A stretch of 64,000 bases of DNA from Slackia faecicanis (GTDB taxonomy: Bacteria; Actinomycetota; Coriobacteriia; Coriobacteriales; Eggerthellaceae), in NCBI RefSeq assembly GCF_003725295.1, contig NZ_QICB01000003.1, positions 62,001 through 126,000 on the forward strand, read 5' to 3'. The notes under the pieces were generated by a model that worked only from the letters and a program-made list of their open reading frames with translations, searched no databases and was not told where the DNA came from. Shown here in pieces: positions 54,082-63,962 of this stretch; positions within the stretch are counted from its first letter, which is position 1, and each line of letters begins with the position of its first letter. Made by a program: the position numbers and the translations under genes.

Positions 54082-55545
54082 CTAGTAGCCGTAGCCGAAC
54101 ATGCCGCCGCCGTTGCCGTAGCCATGGCCGTCGTAGCCGTAGCCGTTGCCGTAGCCGTACTGGCCGCCCTGCGAGGAAGCCGCCAGGGCATTCTCGTCGG
54201 AGCCGAGCGTCACCGAAAGCGTCTGCTCCTCGCCGCCGCGGTTCACGACCACATCCACCGTATCGCCCGGGTTCTTCTGGCGCACCATCAGCTGCAGGTC
54301 GGAAGGCGACGTGACGCTCTGGCCGTCGAAGCCGGTGATGATGTCGCCGCGCTGCAGGCCCGCGTCGGCCGCGCCCGTGCCCTCGTAGACGTTGGCCACG
54401 TAGACGCCCGTGTCGGTCGGAAGGCCGTAGTAGCGCGCCATCTGCGCATCGATCTGCGCCATAGACACGCCGAGCTGCGCATGCGTGGGGGCCTTGCCCT
54501 CGATGATCTGCTGCGCCAGGTTCATGGCGTAATCCACGGGAATCGCGAAGCCCACGCCCGAGCTGGAGCCGGAGGCCGACTGGATCATGGAGTTGATGCC
54601 GATCAGCTTGCCGTCGGCATCGACCAGCGCGCCGCCCGAGTTTCCGGGATTGATCGTGGCGTCGGTCTGAATCATGTTGGGATAGATCACCGTTTCGCCG
54701 GTGGCTTCGTCCTGCATGGTGGTAGAACGCTGCAGGGCGCTCACGATGCCTTCGGACACGGAGTTCTCAAGGCCGAACGGGCTGCCAAGGCTCATGACCC
54801 ACTCGCCCACCTGCAGGTCGGACGAAGAACCGATTTCGATCGGGGTCAGATCGGGGGCGTCCACCTTGATCACCGCGATATCGCTCGAAGCGTCGCTGCC
54901 CACGAACTGCGCGTCGTATTCCTGACCGTTGATCGTGGCCTTGATGGCATCGGCGCCTTCCACCACGTGATTGTTCGTGATGATGTAGCCGTCCTTGGAA
55001 ATAACCACGCCGGAACCGAGCGATGCCTGCGTGAGAGCGCCGTCGGCGCCCGCGCCCGGCACCTCGAAGCCGAAGCCCGACTGCGAAGAGGCGCCGGTCT
55101 TCTGGTAGATGTCGATGCTCACCACGGAAGGCAGGGCCTTGGCCGCCACCGCTTCGGCCAAAGTGGCCTCGGTATCGGATGCGGTCACGTCGGTGTTCGT
55201 GGACGCGCCGAGCGTGGTGGAGCCGCCCTGGTCGCTCAAGGCGCTGAAGCCCACGAAGCCGCCCAGGCCGAGCACCACGGCCAGCGCCGCGCCGGCGAAG
55301 CTCACGCCGAAGGTCTTCATGAGGCTTTTCTTGGCGGGGTCTTTCTCGGTCTTGACATGCTGCGCGCCGTTTTGGGCGGCATACGCCTGATAGACCTGCT
55401 GCTGATAAGCGGCCTGCTGCTGGGCGTAGGCGCTCGCCTGCGACTGCGCGGCATGGCGCGGATGCGGCTGGGCCTGGAAGGTGGGATCTACGGCCTGGGG
55501 CTGCTCGGCGCCGGGCTCGAACGTGTTCTTGGTCTCTTCGCTCAT
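54082..55545 (-). CDS. HtrA/DegP-type serine protease with PDZ domain
   Basis: 487 residues. A cytoplasmic Gln/Ala-rich region of ~70 residues leads to a single transmembrane helix (GVSFAGAALAVVLGLGGFVGF). The trypsin-like domain has the triad in TNNHVVEGA (His), SSDIAVIKV (Asp) and NPGNSGGALVD (Ser). One PDZ domain follows (LGVSMAQIDAQ... GLQRGDIITGFDG). A Gly/Tyr-rich tail of ~25 residues (GYGNGYGYDGHGYG...) ends the protein. It handles misfolded proteins outside the membrane. The gene stands alone with a terminator after it. Confidence 0.93.
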   Translation of the reverse strand: MSEETKNTFEPGAEQPQAVDPTFQAQPHPRHAAQSQASAYAQQQAAYQQQVYQAYAAQNGAQHVKTEKDPAKKSLMKTFGVSFAGAALAVVLGLGGFVGFSALSDQGGSTTLGASTNTDVTASDTEATLAEAVAAKALPSVVSIDIYQKTGASSQSGFGFEVPGAGADGALTQASLGSGVVISKDGYIITNNHVVEGADAIKATINGQEYDAQFVGSDASSDIAVIKVDAPDLTPIEIGSSSDLQVGEWVMSLGSPFGLENSVSEGIVSALQRSTTMQDEATGETVIYPNMIQTDATINPGNSGGALVDADGKLIGINSMIQSASGSSSGVGFAIPVDYAMNLAQQIIEGKAPTHAQLGVSMAQIDAQMARYYGLPTDTGVYVANVYEGTGAADAGLQRGDIITGFDGQSVTSPSDLQLMVRQKNPGDTVDVVVNRGGEEQTLSVTLGSDENALAASSQGGQYGYGNGYGYDGHGYGNGGGMFGYGY

Positions 55546-56113
55546 GTCTGTATCTCGCTTTCCCTATATGAAGGCATGTGCTCTTTTCGCTGTGAACTCT
55601 AAACGCCGTTCGCCGTCTTGAAAAGGGGGACGGGGCCCATCGTCATCGCCGCGTTGCCCTTTATACGTCCATGGACGTAGGCGCGACACATTGCGCACAC
55701 ATTCGGGGCCGCAAAGAAGAAGACACGGCATGCAAGACGGGCCGGAGCGCATCCGCGGCAACAGGGAGGCGGGCGGCTCGCATGCACGGGCGGCGCAGCG
55801 GCAGACGGCGGACAGAGGCGGGCAGGCCTGGGCGACATCAAACGACGGCAGGCGACGGATGAAGGCGAGCGGACCCGAGCGACGTCAAACGGCGGGCGGC
55901 ATACGACGGCCGGCAAGGGCGGGCGGCAGAAAGCGGCGGTCCAGGCAGGCGCGCAGCCGCAGGAAATGCACGCGGCGCCGCTCGGAACGCGCGAATCGGC
56001 GCCGTTTGACAGCCCGGGAACGTCTGCACGATGTGCGCGGCGCAGGCGCAGGGCGCGTGCTAGCATCGAATGCGAGGACATAAGCGAAACGAAACATGAG
56101 AGGAATGGTAGCA
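55546..56113. other. Intergenic region, nothing recognised
   Basis: 568 bp of GC-rich sequence between the divergent htrA-like and GNAT genes. Long frames on both strands are Arg/Ala-rich and have no ribosome sites. Promoters for both genes must lie here, but I cannot place them. Confidence 0.45.
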
Positions 56114-56791
56114 ATGAACCTCGCAGGACTGACCACCGTGAAACCGGAAGACCGCGAGCTCGCGCAGCGCGCCGCGAATCTGCTCGGCGACAGCTTCATG
56201 GAAGAGATGTGGTTCGTCACCTGGCTCGAAGCCCTCGACGAAATCGGCGCCGACGACGCGCGCAAGCGCGAACTGCTGCGCGCCGTGTTCCTGGACGATG
56301 TCGAGGCGTTCGCCCCGTACGGATCCGTCTATATGCTCGACGACATGACGGCAGCCGTGGGCGGCTACCTGTATAGCGAACTCGGCGGCGAGACCATCAC
56401 CTCGGTGGAGGGCGCGCAGGCGGGCAAGCGTTTCCTCGAGATCGCCACGCCGCAGGAAGTCGAGCTGCTCGAGCGCAGGGAGCGGGCCATGGACGCCATC
56501 TCCTCGTTCGACTGGGCGCGCGAGCATGCGGGCGATGAGGACCACATCAACTTCTTCGCCTGGGCGGTCGACCCGGCGGCGCGCGGCAAGGGCTCGCTGC
56601 GCAGGGCGCTCACCCCGTTTTTCGCCTTCGCCGACGAACACGGCCTGAGCTGCTACCTGGAGTGCTATTCCGACAGGCTGCAGAGCATGTACGAGCACCT
56701 GGGCTTCGAAATGGTGGACGAGCTGCACTCCCCCGATTTCGACGTGTACGAGCGCCGCATGGTGCGCTACCCTCGCCCGCTCGCGGCATAA
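56114..56791 (+). CDS. GNAT-family N-acetyltransferase
   Basis: 225 residues from the ATG at 56114; ATGs at 56096 and 56105 lie on or before the GAGAGGA site. The first ~100 residues are helical. The acetyl-CoA fold is visible in INFFAWAVDPAARGKGSLRRALTPFFAFADEHGLSCYLECYSDRLQSMYEHLGFEMVDE. The usual R/Q-x-x-G-x-G/A motif appears as ARGKGSL. The substrate is unknown. It is a single gene. Confidence 0.82.
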   Translation: MNLAGLTTVKPEDRELAQRAANLLGDSFMEEMWFVTWLEALDEIGADDARKRELLRAVFLDDVEAFAPYGSVYMLDDMTAAVGGYLYSELGGETITSVEGAQAGKRFLEIATPQEVELLERRERAMDAISSFDWAREHAGDEDHINFFAWAVDPAARGKGSLRRALTPFFAFADEHGLSCYLECYSDRLQSMYEHLGFEMVDELHSPDFDVYERRMVRYPRPLAA

Positions 56792-57157
56792 CGCGGACTC
56801 AGCCGTAAGCAGCAAGCGACCGCGATCCACGTACGGCCCTCGCATCGCGCATGCGACGCCGCGCACGCCGCGCAACGCGGACCCGGCCGCCGAGGCCGCA
56901 CATGCGCTCAGCACGGACTGCGCATCTCGCAACGAATGCCACACGAGCCCGCAAGACTCGAGGCGCGGATGCAAACGTCGCCGCGAAACGCCCTGCGGCC
57001 GCACGCGGAATAGAAACGGCTCGCCTGCATTATTTCCCACACATACGCGAATCGCCCCCGTTTTCCGAACCTCAACCATCGAGGACAGAAACGGGGGCGA
57101 TTTCGTTCGAGCGCCGAAACAAAGGCGATCGCGCTCAGGCTTCGAAACGGGCGCGGA
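56792..57157. other. Intergenic region with terminator
   Basis: 366 bp between convergent genes. Besides the hairpin at 57051-57101, I see no gene, repeat or promoter. Confidence 0.5.
57051..57101. terminator. Terminator between GNAT and dxr genes
   Basis: 13-bp perfect arms ATCGCCCCCGTTT and AAACGGGGGCGAT with a 25-nt loop, serving two convergent transcripts. Confidence 0.75.
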
Positions 57158-58387
57158 CTACTTCGCCGCGATGAATTCGCGGGAGACGCCGCGGGCCCAG
57201 GCGTCCACCTCGTCGAGCTGGTCGAGGCTTTCGACGCGCTGGACGCCCTGCTTCTCATGCAGCTCCATAGCGTGCTCGACGCACGCATCGATATCGAGAT
57301 AGCCGCAGGCGTCGTCGAGAAACGCCGCCACAGCCACTTCGTTCGCCGCGTTCATGACGCACGGAAGCGTGCCGCCCGTGCTGCCGGCATGGCGCGCCAA
57401 GGCCAGGCAGCGAAACGTTTCGGTATCGGCGGGATAGAACTCGAGCGAGCCCAAACGCGTGAAATCGAGCGGCTCGACCGGCGCTTCCCAGCGATCGGGA
57501 TAGCTCAGCGCGAACTGGATGGGAATGCGCATGTCGGTGGTGCCCAGATGCGCCTTCACGCTACCGTCGGAGAATTCGACCATCGAATGGATCGCGCTTT
57601 GCGGCTGCACCACCACTTTGATCTTGTCGTAATCCATGGCGAACAGATGATGCGCCTCGATCACCTCGAGGCCTTTGTTCATGAGCGTCGAAGAGTCGAT
57701 CGTGATCTTCGGGCCCATCTTCCACGTAGGATGCGCGAGGGCCTGCTTGGCCGTCATGCCTGCAAGATCGGCGCGCGTCATGCCGCGAAACGGGCCGCCC
57801 GACGCCGTGACCCACAGGGCCGACACCTCTTCGTGACGCTCGCCCAACAGGCACTGATAGATGGCGCCATGCTCGGAATCGATCGGCATGAGCGCGCCTG
57901 CAGGACCCACCTGCGGAGCGATGCCGCGCTCGACGCGGGCAGCATCAACCCGGGCAGCCAACGGCATGATCAGATCGCCCGCCACCACGAGGCTTTCCTT
58001 GTTGGCCAGCGCGAGCTGCTTGCCGCATGCGAGCGTCTCATACGATGCGCGCATGCCGGCGGCGCCGACGAGGGCGTTCACCACCACGTCCACTTCGTCC
58101 AGACGCACCAGGTCCAAAAGACCCTGCTGGCCGAAGCCGACCGACACGCCGCCGTGGGCCTGCGCGAGCATCGGGTTCTCCCTCAGGCTCTCGTCGCCGA
58201 ACGCGATGTTGCTCACTTTGAACTCATGCGCCTGACCGACCACCTTGGCCACGCTCGTGTTGGCGGCAAGGGCCACGATTTCAAGCTCGTCGGAATGGCG
58301 GCGCACCACATCGAGCGTCTGCAGGCCGATAGACCCCGTGGAACCCAGAACCGCGATGCGCTTGCGCGCGCGACCTTCTGTCGACAT
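57158..58387 (-). CDS. dxr: 1-deoxy-D-xylulose 5-phosphate reductoisomerase
   Basis: 409 residues from the ATG after AGAGGG; the longer frame has no such site. The NADPH site is RIAVLGSTGSIGLQTLDVV. LALANKESLVVAGDLI, DSEHGAIYQCL, VTASGGPFR and MGPKITIDSSTLMNKGLEVIEAHHLF are the DXR catalytic and metal-binding blocks. It commits carbon to the MEP isoprenoid pathway, which supplies UppS, encoded 5 kb away. It is not next to rseP or cdsA, its usual neighbours. Confidence 0.96.
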   Translation of the reverse strand: MSTEGRARKRIAVLGSTGSIGLQTLDVVRRHSDELEIVALAANTSVAKVVGQAHEFKVSNIAFGDESLRENPMLAQAHGGVSVGFGQQGLLDLVRLDEVDVVVNALVGAAGMRASYETLACGKQLALANKESLVVAGDLIMPLAARVDAARVERGIAPQVGPAGALMPIDSEHGAIYQCLLGERHEEVSALWVTASGGPFRGMTRADLAGMTAKQALAHPTWKMGPKITIDSSTLMNKGLEVIEAHHLFAMDYDKIKVVVQPQSAIHSMVEFSDGSVKAHLGTTDMRIPIQFALSYPDRWEAPVEPLDFTRLGSLEFYPADTETFRCLALARHAGSTGGTLPCVMNAANEVAVAAFLDDACGYLDIDACVEHAMELHEKQGVQRVESLDQLDEVDAWARGVSREFIAAK

Positions 58388-58498
58388 AGAAACCCTCTTC
58401 TCTCGATCGAATGCATTTCCCGGCCATTGTACCGCCCGCGGTCGCAACCGCGCGGGATGCGGCCCAACGAGCGTCAAACTTGCGGATACGCCGGCGAT

Positions 58499-58530
58499 AC
58501 AAAAAATCCCCTCGCAGATGCGAGGGGATT
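58499..58530 (-). terminator. Rho-independent terminator of the secY transcript
   Basis: 11-bp perfect arms AATCCCCTCGC and GCGAGGGGATT with a 4-nt loop and six T on the minus strand, 28 bp beyond the secY stop. It closes the ribosomal-protein block. Confidence 0.93.
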
Positions 58531-58557
58531 TCTAAGCTTGCGAGGCAGCTACGCGGC

Positions 58558-59838
58558 TTACTTGAAGAAGCCCTCGTAGTTGTGCATCTTGAGCTGCGAC
58601 TCGATCTTGGACATGGTGTCCAAGGCGACGCCGATCATAATGAGGATCGACGTGCCGCCGAATGCCTGGATCAGCTGATTACCCGTGAAGTAGAACAGAA
58701 TCGAGGGCACGACGGCGATCAGAGCGATGAACAGACCGCCGGGCAACGTGATGCGATTGATCACGCGCTTGATGTAGTCGGTCGTCGCCGAACCCGGACG
58801 GACGCCCGGAATGAAGCCGCCCTGCTTGCGCAGGTTGTCGCTGGTCTCTTCGGGGTTGAACACCATGGAGGTGTAGAAGTACGCGAAGAAAACGACCAGG
58901 CCCAGCGTGAGCAGCCAGTTGATCCAACCGGTGCTCATCGCGTTCGCAGCAGCCGTCAGCCAACCGACGTTGAACAGAGCGGCAAGCTGCGCCGGGAAGT
59001 AAATCAGGCAGCTGGCGAAGATGATGGGGATAACGCCCGCCGCATTCACCTTCAAGGGAATGTAGGTGGACTGGCCGCCCATCATGCGACGACCCTGGAC
59101 GCGCTTGGCATAATTGACCGGAATACGGCGCTGAGCACGCTCCACGAAGATGATCGCGGGGATGCACAGGAGCACGATCGCGACGATGATCACGGTGATC
59201 ACGATACCCATGCCCATGTCGGCCTGCAGGTTGACGCTGCTGAAGATGGCCGACGGAACGCGGGAGATGATCGAGGTGAAGATGATCAGCGACATGCCGT
59301 TGCCGATACCGCGCTGAGTGATCAGCTCGCCCATCCACATGATGAAGGCAGTGCCTGCCACCAGGGTGAACACGACGATGATATCGGTCACGATCTCGGG
59401 CACTTCGCTCGAGAACACCACGCCGTACTGGCTGCTCTTGAACAAGAAGAGGTAGCCGATAGCATTAATCAGGCCCAGACCGAGCGTCAGGAAACGGGTG
59501 ACCTGGGTGATCTTCTTGCGGCCGGTCTCGCCCTCCTTCGACCAGCGGCCCACGGCGGGAATAACGCCCTGCATAAGCTGCATGATGATGGACGCGGTGA
59601 TGTAAGGCATGATACCCAACGAGAACACCGAGAAGTGCGACAGAGCACCGCCGGTGAACAGGTCGAGCATGGTCATGCTCACGCCGCTCGACGCGAATGC
59701 ATTCGCGAATTCGTTGAAGGGGATGCCGGGCACCGGCACGTACGCGCCGAAGCGGTACAGTGCCAGGATGCCCAAGGTGAACAGAATCTTATTCCTAAGT
59801 TCCGGCACCTTGAACGCATCGATGATGGTTCTTAGCAA
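58558..59838 (-). CDS. secY: Preprotein translocase subunit SecY
   Basis: 426 residues with ten transmembrane helices. The start [39 protein letters not shown], the plug-region and the cytoplasmic loop [43 protein letters not shown] are standard SecY. It forms the protein-conducting channel used by the surface proteins of this window. Its start overlaps the rplO end by 7 nt, so translation is coupled. Confidence 0.97.
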   Translation of the reverse strand: MLRTIIDAFKVPELRNKILFTLGILALYRFGAYVPVPGIPFNEFANAFASSGVSMTMLDLFTGGALSHFSVFSLGIMPYITASIIMQLMQGVIPAVGRWSKEGETGRKKITQVTRFLTLGLGLINAIGYLFLFKSSQYGVVFSSEVPEIVTDIIVVFTLVAGTAFIMWMGELITQRGIGNGMSLIIFTSIISRVPSAIFSSVNLQADMGMGIVITVIIVAIVLLCIPAIIFVERAQRRIPVNYAKRVQGRRMMGGQSTYIPLKVNAAGVIPIIFASCLIYFPAQLAALFNVGWLTAAANAMSTGWINWLLTLGLVVFFAYFYTSMVFNPEETSDNLRKQGGFIPGVRPGSATTDYIKRVINRITLPGGLFIALIAVVPSILFYFTGNQLIQAFGGTSILIMIGVALDTMSKIESQLKMHNYEGFFK

Positions 59839-60281
59839 GACTGCTCGACCTTTCCTCCGGCTGCCTCGATCTTGGCAACAGCGCTCGCGGAAACCTTGTC
59901 GACCTTGACGGTCAGAGCCTTGGTCAGCTCGCCATTGCCGAGGACCTTGACCAGAGCGTCGACGCTCTTGATGATGCCCTTCTGAACCAGAGCCTCGTGA
60001 TCGACGACATCGCCGGCCTCGAACTTGAGCTCGAGACGGTCGACGTTGACGGGCACGTACTCGACGCGGTTGAAGTTACGGAAGCCGGGGAGCTTCGGCA
60101 GGCGCATAGCCAGAGGAGTCTGGCCGCCCTCGAAGCCGGGGCGCTTGCCGCCGCCGGAGCGGGACTTCTGGCCGTTCATACCACGGCCGGAGGTCTTACC
60201 ATGACCGGACGCGGGACCGCGACCGACGCGCTTGCGGTTTTTGGTAGAGCCCTCTGCGGGGCGCAGGTCTTTGAGTTCCAT
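59832..60281 (-). CDS. rplO: 50S ribosomal protein L15
   Basis: 149 residues from the ATG at 60281, which has AAAGGA at 6 nt; the ATG at 60287 abuts that site. [41 protein letters not shown] is the conserved basic N-terminus that threads into 23S r[12 protein letters not shown] and the C-terminal [18 protein letters not shown] fit L15. It is the first gene of the rplO-secY unit. A terminator separates it from rpmD upstream. Confidence 0.97.
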   Translation of the reverse strand: MELKDLRPAEGSTKNRKRVGRGPASGHGKTSGRGMNGQKSRSGGGKRPGFEGGQTPLAMRLPKLPGFRNFNRVEYVPVNVDRLELKFEAGDVVDHEALVQKGIIKSVDALVKVLGNGELTKALTVKVDKVSASAVAKIEAAGGKVEQSC

Positions 60282-60305
60282 GTTCATTCCTTTCGCTTTT
60301 TTCGG

Positions 60306-60321
60306 ACGGGAGCTATCCCGT
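60306..60321 (-). promoter_or_regulatory. Perfect palindrome in the rplO-secY leader
   Basis: ACGGGAGCTATCCCGT, a 6-bp stem with GCTA loop, 25 nt upstream of the rplO start. It may be an mRNA structure for translational control. Confidence 0.35.
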
Positions 60322-60475
60322 TCTCAGCCGACAGCTCGCTCGCCGGCCAACTATGATTACCTGCTTGTGCGGGCATGCGAGCCCCTAGAAACACAAGCCT
60401 TTCAAGAATACACCGAAACCCCTAGGAAAGCCAGATAAATATCCGACTTGACCGGGGGTTTCTTATAAAGGCGAC

Positions 60476-60505
60476 AAAAAGGCCGCCCTTGCGAGCGGCC
60501 TTTCG
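60476..60505 (-). terminator. Rho-independent terminator after rpmD
   Basis: 9-bp perfect arms AAAGGCCGC and GCGGCCTTT with TTTTT on the minus strand, placed between rpmD and rplO, which splits the usual spc operon. Confidence 0.88.
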
Positions 60506-60508
60506 TTG

Positions 60509-60700
60509 TTAGTCTTCGACGACCTCGACGAGGTGCTTGATCTTGAAGATCATGCCACGGATGGTCGGGTTGTCGGCATGGTCGACCGTGCGGCCGATCT
60601 TGCCCAGGCCCAAAGCCTTCAGGGTAGCGCCCTGGTCGGCCTTGCGTCCGATAGCGGAACGGGTCTGGGTGATGTGGAGGGTCTTCTGAGCCTCGGCCAT
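60509..60700 (-). CDS. rpmD: 50S ribosomal protein L30
   Basis: 63 residues, the normal size. [53 protein letters not shown] is the whole L30 fold. It lies 3 nt after rpsE and is followed immediately by a strong terminator, so it ends the upstream ribosomal transcript. Confidence 0.97.
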   Translation of the reverse strand: MAEAQKTLHITQTRSAIGRKADQGATLKALGLGKIGRTVDHADNPTIRGMIFKIKHLVEVVED

Positions 60701-60703
60701 GAT

Positions 60704-61243
60704 TTATGCCTCCTTCTTCTCAGACCAACCGTAGATGTGAGCGACGCTCACGTTACGGCGGGCGGCAACCTCATTGACGTTGGAGAGCTCTTTGAGGCCC
60801 TCGGCAGCTGCCTTGACGATGTTCATAGCATTGTCGGAACCGAGAGACTTGCCGAACACGTTCTTGACGCCAGCGAGCTCCATGAGAGCACGAACCGGGC
60901 CGCCGGCGATAACACCGGTACCAGGGGTAGCAGGCTTGAGAAGCACGCGGCCTGCACCGAACTCGCCCATGATCTCGTGGGGAATGGTGCCAGCCTCGGT
61001 CAGCGGGATGCTGAACATGTTCTTCTTGGCATCCTCGATGCCCTTCTTGATGGCGACAGGCACTTCCTGGCTCTTGCCCATGCCCACGCCGACGCGGCCA
61101 TTGCCGTCACCGACGACGACCAGCGCGGTCAGAGCGAAACGACGGCCGCCCTTGACAACCTTGGAAACGCGGTTGATGTAAACCACGCGCTCCTGAAGCT
61201 CAGGAACGGCAGACTGGTTCTTTTCTTCTTTACGAGGAGTCAT
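60704..61243 (-). CDS. rpsE: 30S ribosomal protein S5
   Basis: 179 residues. The double-stranded RNA-binding part is [50 protein letters not shown], and the C-terminal domain is [46 protein letters not shown]. These residues form the accuracy region of the 30S subunit. It sits between rplR and rpmD as usual. Confidence 0.98.
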   Translation of the reverse strand: MTPRKEEKNQSAVPELQERVVYINRVSKVVKGGRRFALTALVVVGDGNGRVGVGMGKSQEVPVAIKKGIEDAKKNMFSIPLTEAGTIPHEIMGEFGAGRVLLKPATPGTGVIAGGPVRALMELAGVKNVFGKSLGSDNAMNIVKAAAEGLKELSNVNEVAARRNVSVAHIYGWSEKKEA

Positions 61244-61258
61244 TTACCCTACCCTTTC

Positions 61259-61627
61259 CTAGAACTTCAGGCCGGCTTCGCGAGCAGCATCGGCCAGAGC
61301 CTTGACGCGGCCGTGGTACAGGTTACCACCGCGGTCGAAGACGATTTCGGTGATGCCGGCTTCGACGGCCTTCTTGCCCGCGATCTCGCCGAGGGCGGCA
61401 GCGCCTTCGACGTTGGCACCGGACTTGCCGGTGGCCTTGAAGTCGGGGCCCAGGGTGCTCACGCCGAGCAGGGTCTTGCCGGCGACGTCGTCGACGAACT
61501 GGACATACACGTTGGAGTTAGAGCGGGTGACGCAAAGCCTCGGACGAGCGGCGGTGCCGGAGATCTTACCGCGCACGCGACGATGGCGACGAGCCAGCGC
61601 AGCTTGTTTCTTCTGAAGTTTCTTCAT
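61259..61627 (-). CDS. rplR: 50S ribosomal protein L18
   Basis: 122 residues. The basic start [45 protein letters not shown] and the C-terminal [26 protein letters not shown] match L18, which binds 5S rRNA with L5. It lies in the conserved order rplF-rplR-rpsE. Confidence 0.97.
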   Translation of the reverse strand: MKKLQKKQAALARRHRRVRGKISGTAARPRLCVTRSNSNVYVQFVDDVAGKTLLGVSTLGPDFKATGKSGANVEGAAALGEIAGKKAVEAGITEIVFDRGGNLYHGRVKALADAAREAGLKF

Positions 61628-61653
61628 CTTAAAATCCCTTCACACCTGAGTCG

Positions 61654-62199
61654 CTATTTGTCGCCCTTGGCGGCCTTGCCCAGCTTGCGGCGGACCTGCT
61701 CGCCGGCGTAGCGGATGCCCTTGCCCTTGTAAGGCTCGGGTTTACGCCACTTGCGCACGATAGCCGCGGTCTCGCCGACCAGCTGCTTGTCTGCGCCCTT
61801 GACGGTGATGTGCGTCTGATCGGGAACCTCGAAGGTGATGCCTTCGGGAGCCTCAACCATGACAGGGTGAGAGTAACCGAGCTGCAGCTCCAGGTCGGTG
61901 CCCTTGAGAGCGGCACGGTAGCCGACGCCCACCAGCTCGAGCTTCTTCTCGAAGCCGGCGGAAACGCCCTCAACCATGTTGGCGATAAGGGTGCGGGTCA
62001 GGCCGTGGAAGCTGCGGGCTTCACGGGAATCGTCGGGACGGGTGACGATGATCTCGTCGCCCTCATGAGCGACGCCCATGATGGGGTTGAAATCGTAAGA
62101 GAGTTCGCCCTTACCGCCCTTGACGGTGATGTTGTTGTCGTTGATAGCGACTTCGACTCCGGCAGGAACCGGAATAGGCTGCTTACCGATACGAGACAT
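61654..62199 (-). CDS. rplF: 50S ribosomal protein L6
   Basis: 181 residues starting [33 protein letters not shown]. The signature [28 protein letters not shown] closes the protein. L6 sits near the GTPase centre. The order rpsH-rplF-rplR is standard. Confidence 0.98.
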   Translation of the reverse strand: MSRIGKQPIPVPAGVEVAINDNNITVKGGKGELSYDFNPIMGVAHEGDEIIVTRPDDSREARSFHGLTRTLIANMVEGVSAGFEKKLELVGVGYRAALKGTDLELQLGYSHPVMVEAPEGITFEVPDQTHITVKGADKQLVGETAAIVRKWRKPEPYKGKGIRYAGEQVRRKLGKAAKGDK

Positions 62200-62218
62200 A
62201 TCTAGCTCCTTCCTTTCC

Positions 62219-62617
62219 TTACCAGATGTACGCGATCACTTCGCCGCCGACGCCGGCCTTGCGGGCGTCGCGGTCGGTCATAACACCCTTAGAGGTGGAC
62301 ACGACAGCCGTGCCCAGGCCGCCCAAAACGCGGGGCAGCTCATCCTTGCCGGCGTAGATACGCAGACCAGGCTTGGAAATACGCTTAATACCGCGAATGA
62401 CCTTTTCCTTCTTGTCACCGTACTTGAGGGTGATCTCGAGGATGTCGCGCGGGGTGGCCGGGGTGATTTCATAACCCTGGACATAGCCCTCTTCGGTCAT
62501 GATGCGGGCAATCTCGACGAGCTTCTTCGAGGACGGCATAGAAACCGTAGCCTTGCCAGCAGAGTTTGCGTTACGCACACGCGTAAGCATATCTGCGATG
62601 GGATCGTTCATGCTCAT
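62219..62617 (-). CDS. rpsH: 30S ribosomal protein S8
   Basis: 132 residues; AAGGAG lies 5 nt before the [41 protein letters not shown] and the C-terminal [22 protein letters not shown] define S8. In E. coli S8 also represses its own operon by binding mRNA near rplE; no such site is evident here. Confidence 0.98.
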   Translation of the reverse strand: MSMNDPIADMLTRVRNANSAGKATVSMPSSKKLVEIARIMTEEGYVQGYEITPATPRDILEITLKYGDKKEKVIRGIKRISKPGLRIYAGKDELPRVLGGLGTAVVSTSKGVMTDRDARKAGVGGEVIAYIW

Positions 62618-62715
62618 GTTTTCTCCTTTGGTTCGTGATGAGCGGGGTCGGAGGTACGTAATGGCGCCCGTAGCGCGTACGCCTTACCGACCGGCACACG
62701 CCGATGTGCGAAGTC

Positions 62716-62901
62716 TTACCAGGAAGCCTTGGTCACACCGGGCAGTTCGCCTTTGTGAGCGAGTTCACGCAGGCACACGCGGCAGAGACCGAACTTGCGA
62801 TACACAGAGTGCGGACGGCCACAGCGGGTGCAGCGGGAATACTTACGAGTCGAGAACTTCGGCTCGCGCGCAGCCTTGGCGATCATCGATTTTTTTGCCA
62901 T
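62716..62901 (-). CDS. rpsN: 30S ribosomal protein S14, zinc-binding type
   Basis: 61 residues, the short type Z form. The zinc site is [23 protein letters not shown] (C-x2-C...C-x2-C). It lies between rplE and rpsH as expected. The zinc form suggests a possible zinc-free paralogue elsewhere in the genome, but none is visible here. Confidence 0.97.
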   Translation of the reverse strand: MAKKSMIAKAAREPKFSTRKYSRCTRCGRPHSVYRKFGLCRVCLRELAHKGELPGVTKASW

Positions 62902-62954
62902 GCTTTTCCTTCTTTCCTATTTCTTCACTCAACAGATGTCGAGTAGAAACCCAG

Positions 62955-63503
62955 TTAGTTCTTCTTGAACGGGAAGCCCAGGGCATCCAGAAGGGCCTTG
63001 GCGTCCGTGTTGTTTTCGGCGGTGGTGACGAAGGTGATGTCCATACCGCGGGTACGGTCGACCTTGTCGTACTCGATCTCGGGGAAGATCAGCTGCTCGG
63101 TAATACCGAGGGTATAGTTGCCGCGGCCGTCAAAAGAGGTCGCGGGGATGCCGCGGAAGTCACGCACGCGAGGAAGAGCCATGGACAGCAGACGGTCCAG
63201 GAACTCCCACATGCGGTTACCGCGCAGGGTGACCTTGCAGCCGATGGCCATGCCCTGGCGAATGTGGAAGCCTGCGATGGACTTCTTGGCATGGGTGACG
63301 CAGGGCTGCTGGCCCGTGATGATGCGCAGGTCGGCCATAGCGGCATCGAGCTGCTTGGAGTCGGACGCAGCGGCGCCGACGCCCATGTTCACGACGATCT
63401 TCTCAAGGCGGGGAACCTTGTTGATGTTGTCGATGTTGAGCTCGCGCTCGAGCTGCGCGACGATTTCGTTGGTGTACTTTTCCTTCAGACGAGGAGTAGC
63501 CAT
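62955..63503 (-). CDS. rplE: 50S ribosomal protein L5
   Basis: 182 residues. [38 protein letters not shown] and the C-terminal [34 protein letters not shown] match L5, which contacts 5S rRNA and the P-site tRNA. It is 135 bp from rplX, farther than usual, with a hairpin and a TACAAT box in the gap. Confidence 0.98.
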   Translation of the reverse strand: MATPRLKEKYTNEIVAQLERELNIDNINKVPRLEKIVVNMGVGAAASDSKQLDAAMADLRIITGQQPCVTHAKKSIAGFHIRQGMAIGCKVTLRGNRMWEFLDRLLSMALPRVRDFRGIPATSFDGRGNYTLGITEQLIFPEIEYDKVDRTRGMDITFVTTAENNTDAKALLDALGFPFKKN

Positions 63504-63588
63504 CTTGAAATTTCTCCTTTTCGATGATTTAAACGCAGGATTTCCGACCCTACGTCCCTATCCCCACGCTAAACACGCAGGGAGGGTC

Positions 63589-63594
63589 ATTGTA
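63589..63594 (-). promoter_or_regulatory. -10 box in the rplX-rplE gap
   Basis: TACAAT on the minus strand, ~86 nt upstream of the rplE start and just after a hairpin. It suggests rplE and the following genes have their own promoter. Confidence 0.45.
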
Positions 63595-63601
63595 CCAAGC
63601 A

Positions 63602-63625
63602 AGCGGGGATTATAAAACCCCCGCT
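63602..63625 (-). terminator. Hairpin between rplX and rplE
   Basis: AGCGGGG and CCCCGCT, a 7-bp stem with an AT-rich loop, 14 bp after the rplX stop on the minus strand. No T run follows, so it may be an attenuator or a processing site. Confidence 0.45.
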
Positions 63626-63638
63626 CACAAAAATTTAT

Positions 63639-63962
63639 TTATTTAGCTTCGACGATGTCAGCGCCGCACTTCTTGCAGACGCGGACTTTCTTGCCGTCGA
63701 CGCGCTTGTTGGCAACGCGGGTCGGCTTGCCGCAGGTGGGGCAAACGAGCATCACGTTGGAGACGTGGATGGGAGCCTCCTTGGTGATGATGCCGCCCTG
63801 AGGGTTCTGCTGCGTGGGGCGCATGGCCTTCTTGACCATGTTCACACCCTCGACGAGAACGCGCTCCTCCTGGGGGATGCCGCGCAGGACCACGCCCTGC
63901 TTGCCCTTGTCTTTGCCGGTGATGACTTCGACCTTGTCGCCTTTGCGGATGTTCATTTTCAT
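63639..63962 (-). CDS. rplX: 50S ribosomal protein L24
   Basis: 107 residues; AGGAGG lies 8 nt before the ATG, with an in-frame ATG two codons later. [47 protein letters not shown] is the KOW-type core. The C-terminal [30 protein letters not shown] carries two C-x2-C pairs that could bind zinc. It helps start 50S assembly. The preceding spc/S10 genes lie beyond the right edge. Confidence 0.97.
   Translation of the reverse strand: MKMNIRKGDKVEVITGKDKGKQGVVLRGIPQEERVLVEGVNMVKKAMRPTQQNPQGGIITKEAPIHVSNVMLVCPTCGKPTRVANKRVDGKKVRVCKKCGADIVEAK

Noticed and set aside
55599-56114. 171-codon minus-strand frame upstream of htrA
   Set aside because: Arg/Ala/Ser/Pro-rich, no domain, no ribosome site; typical of random open frames in GC-rich DNA.
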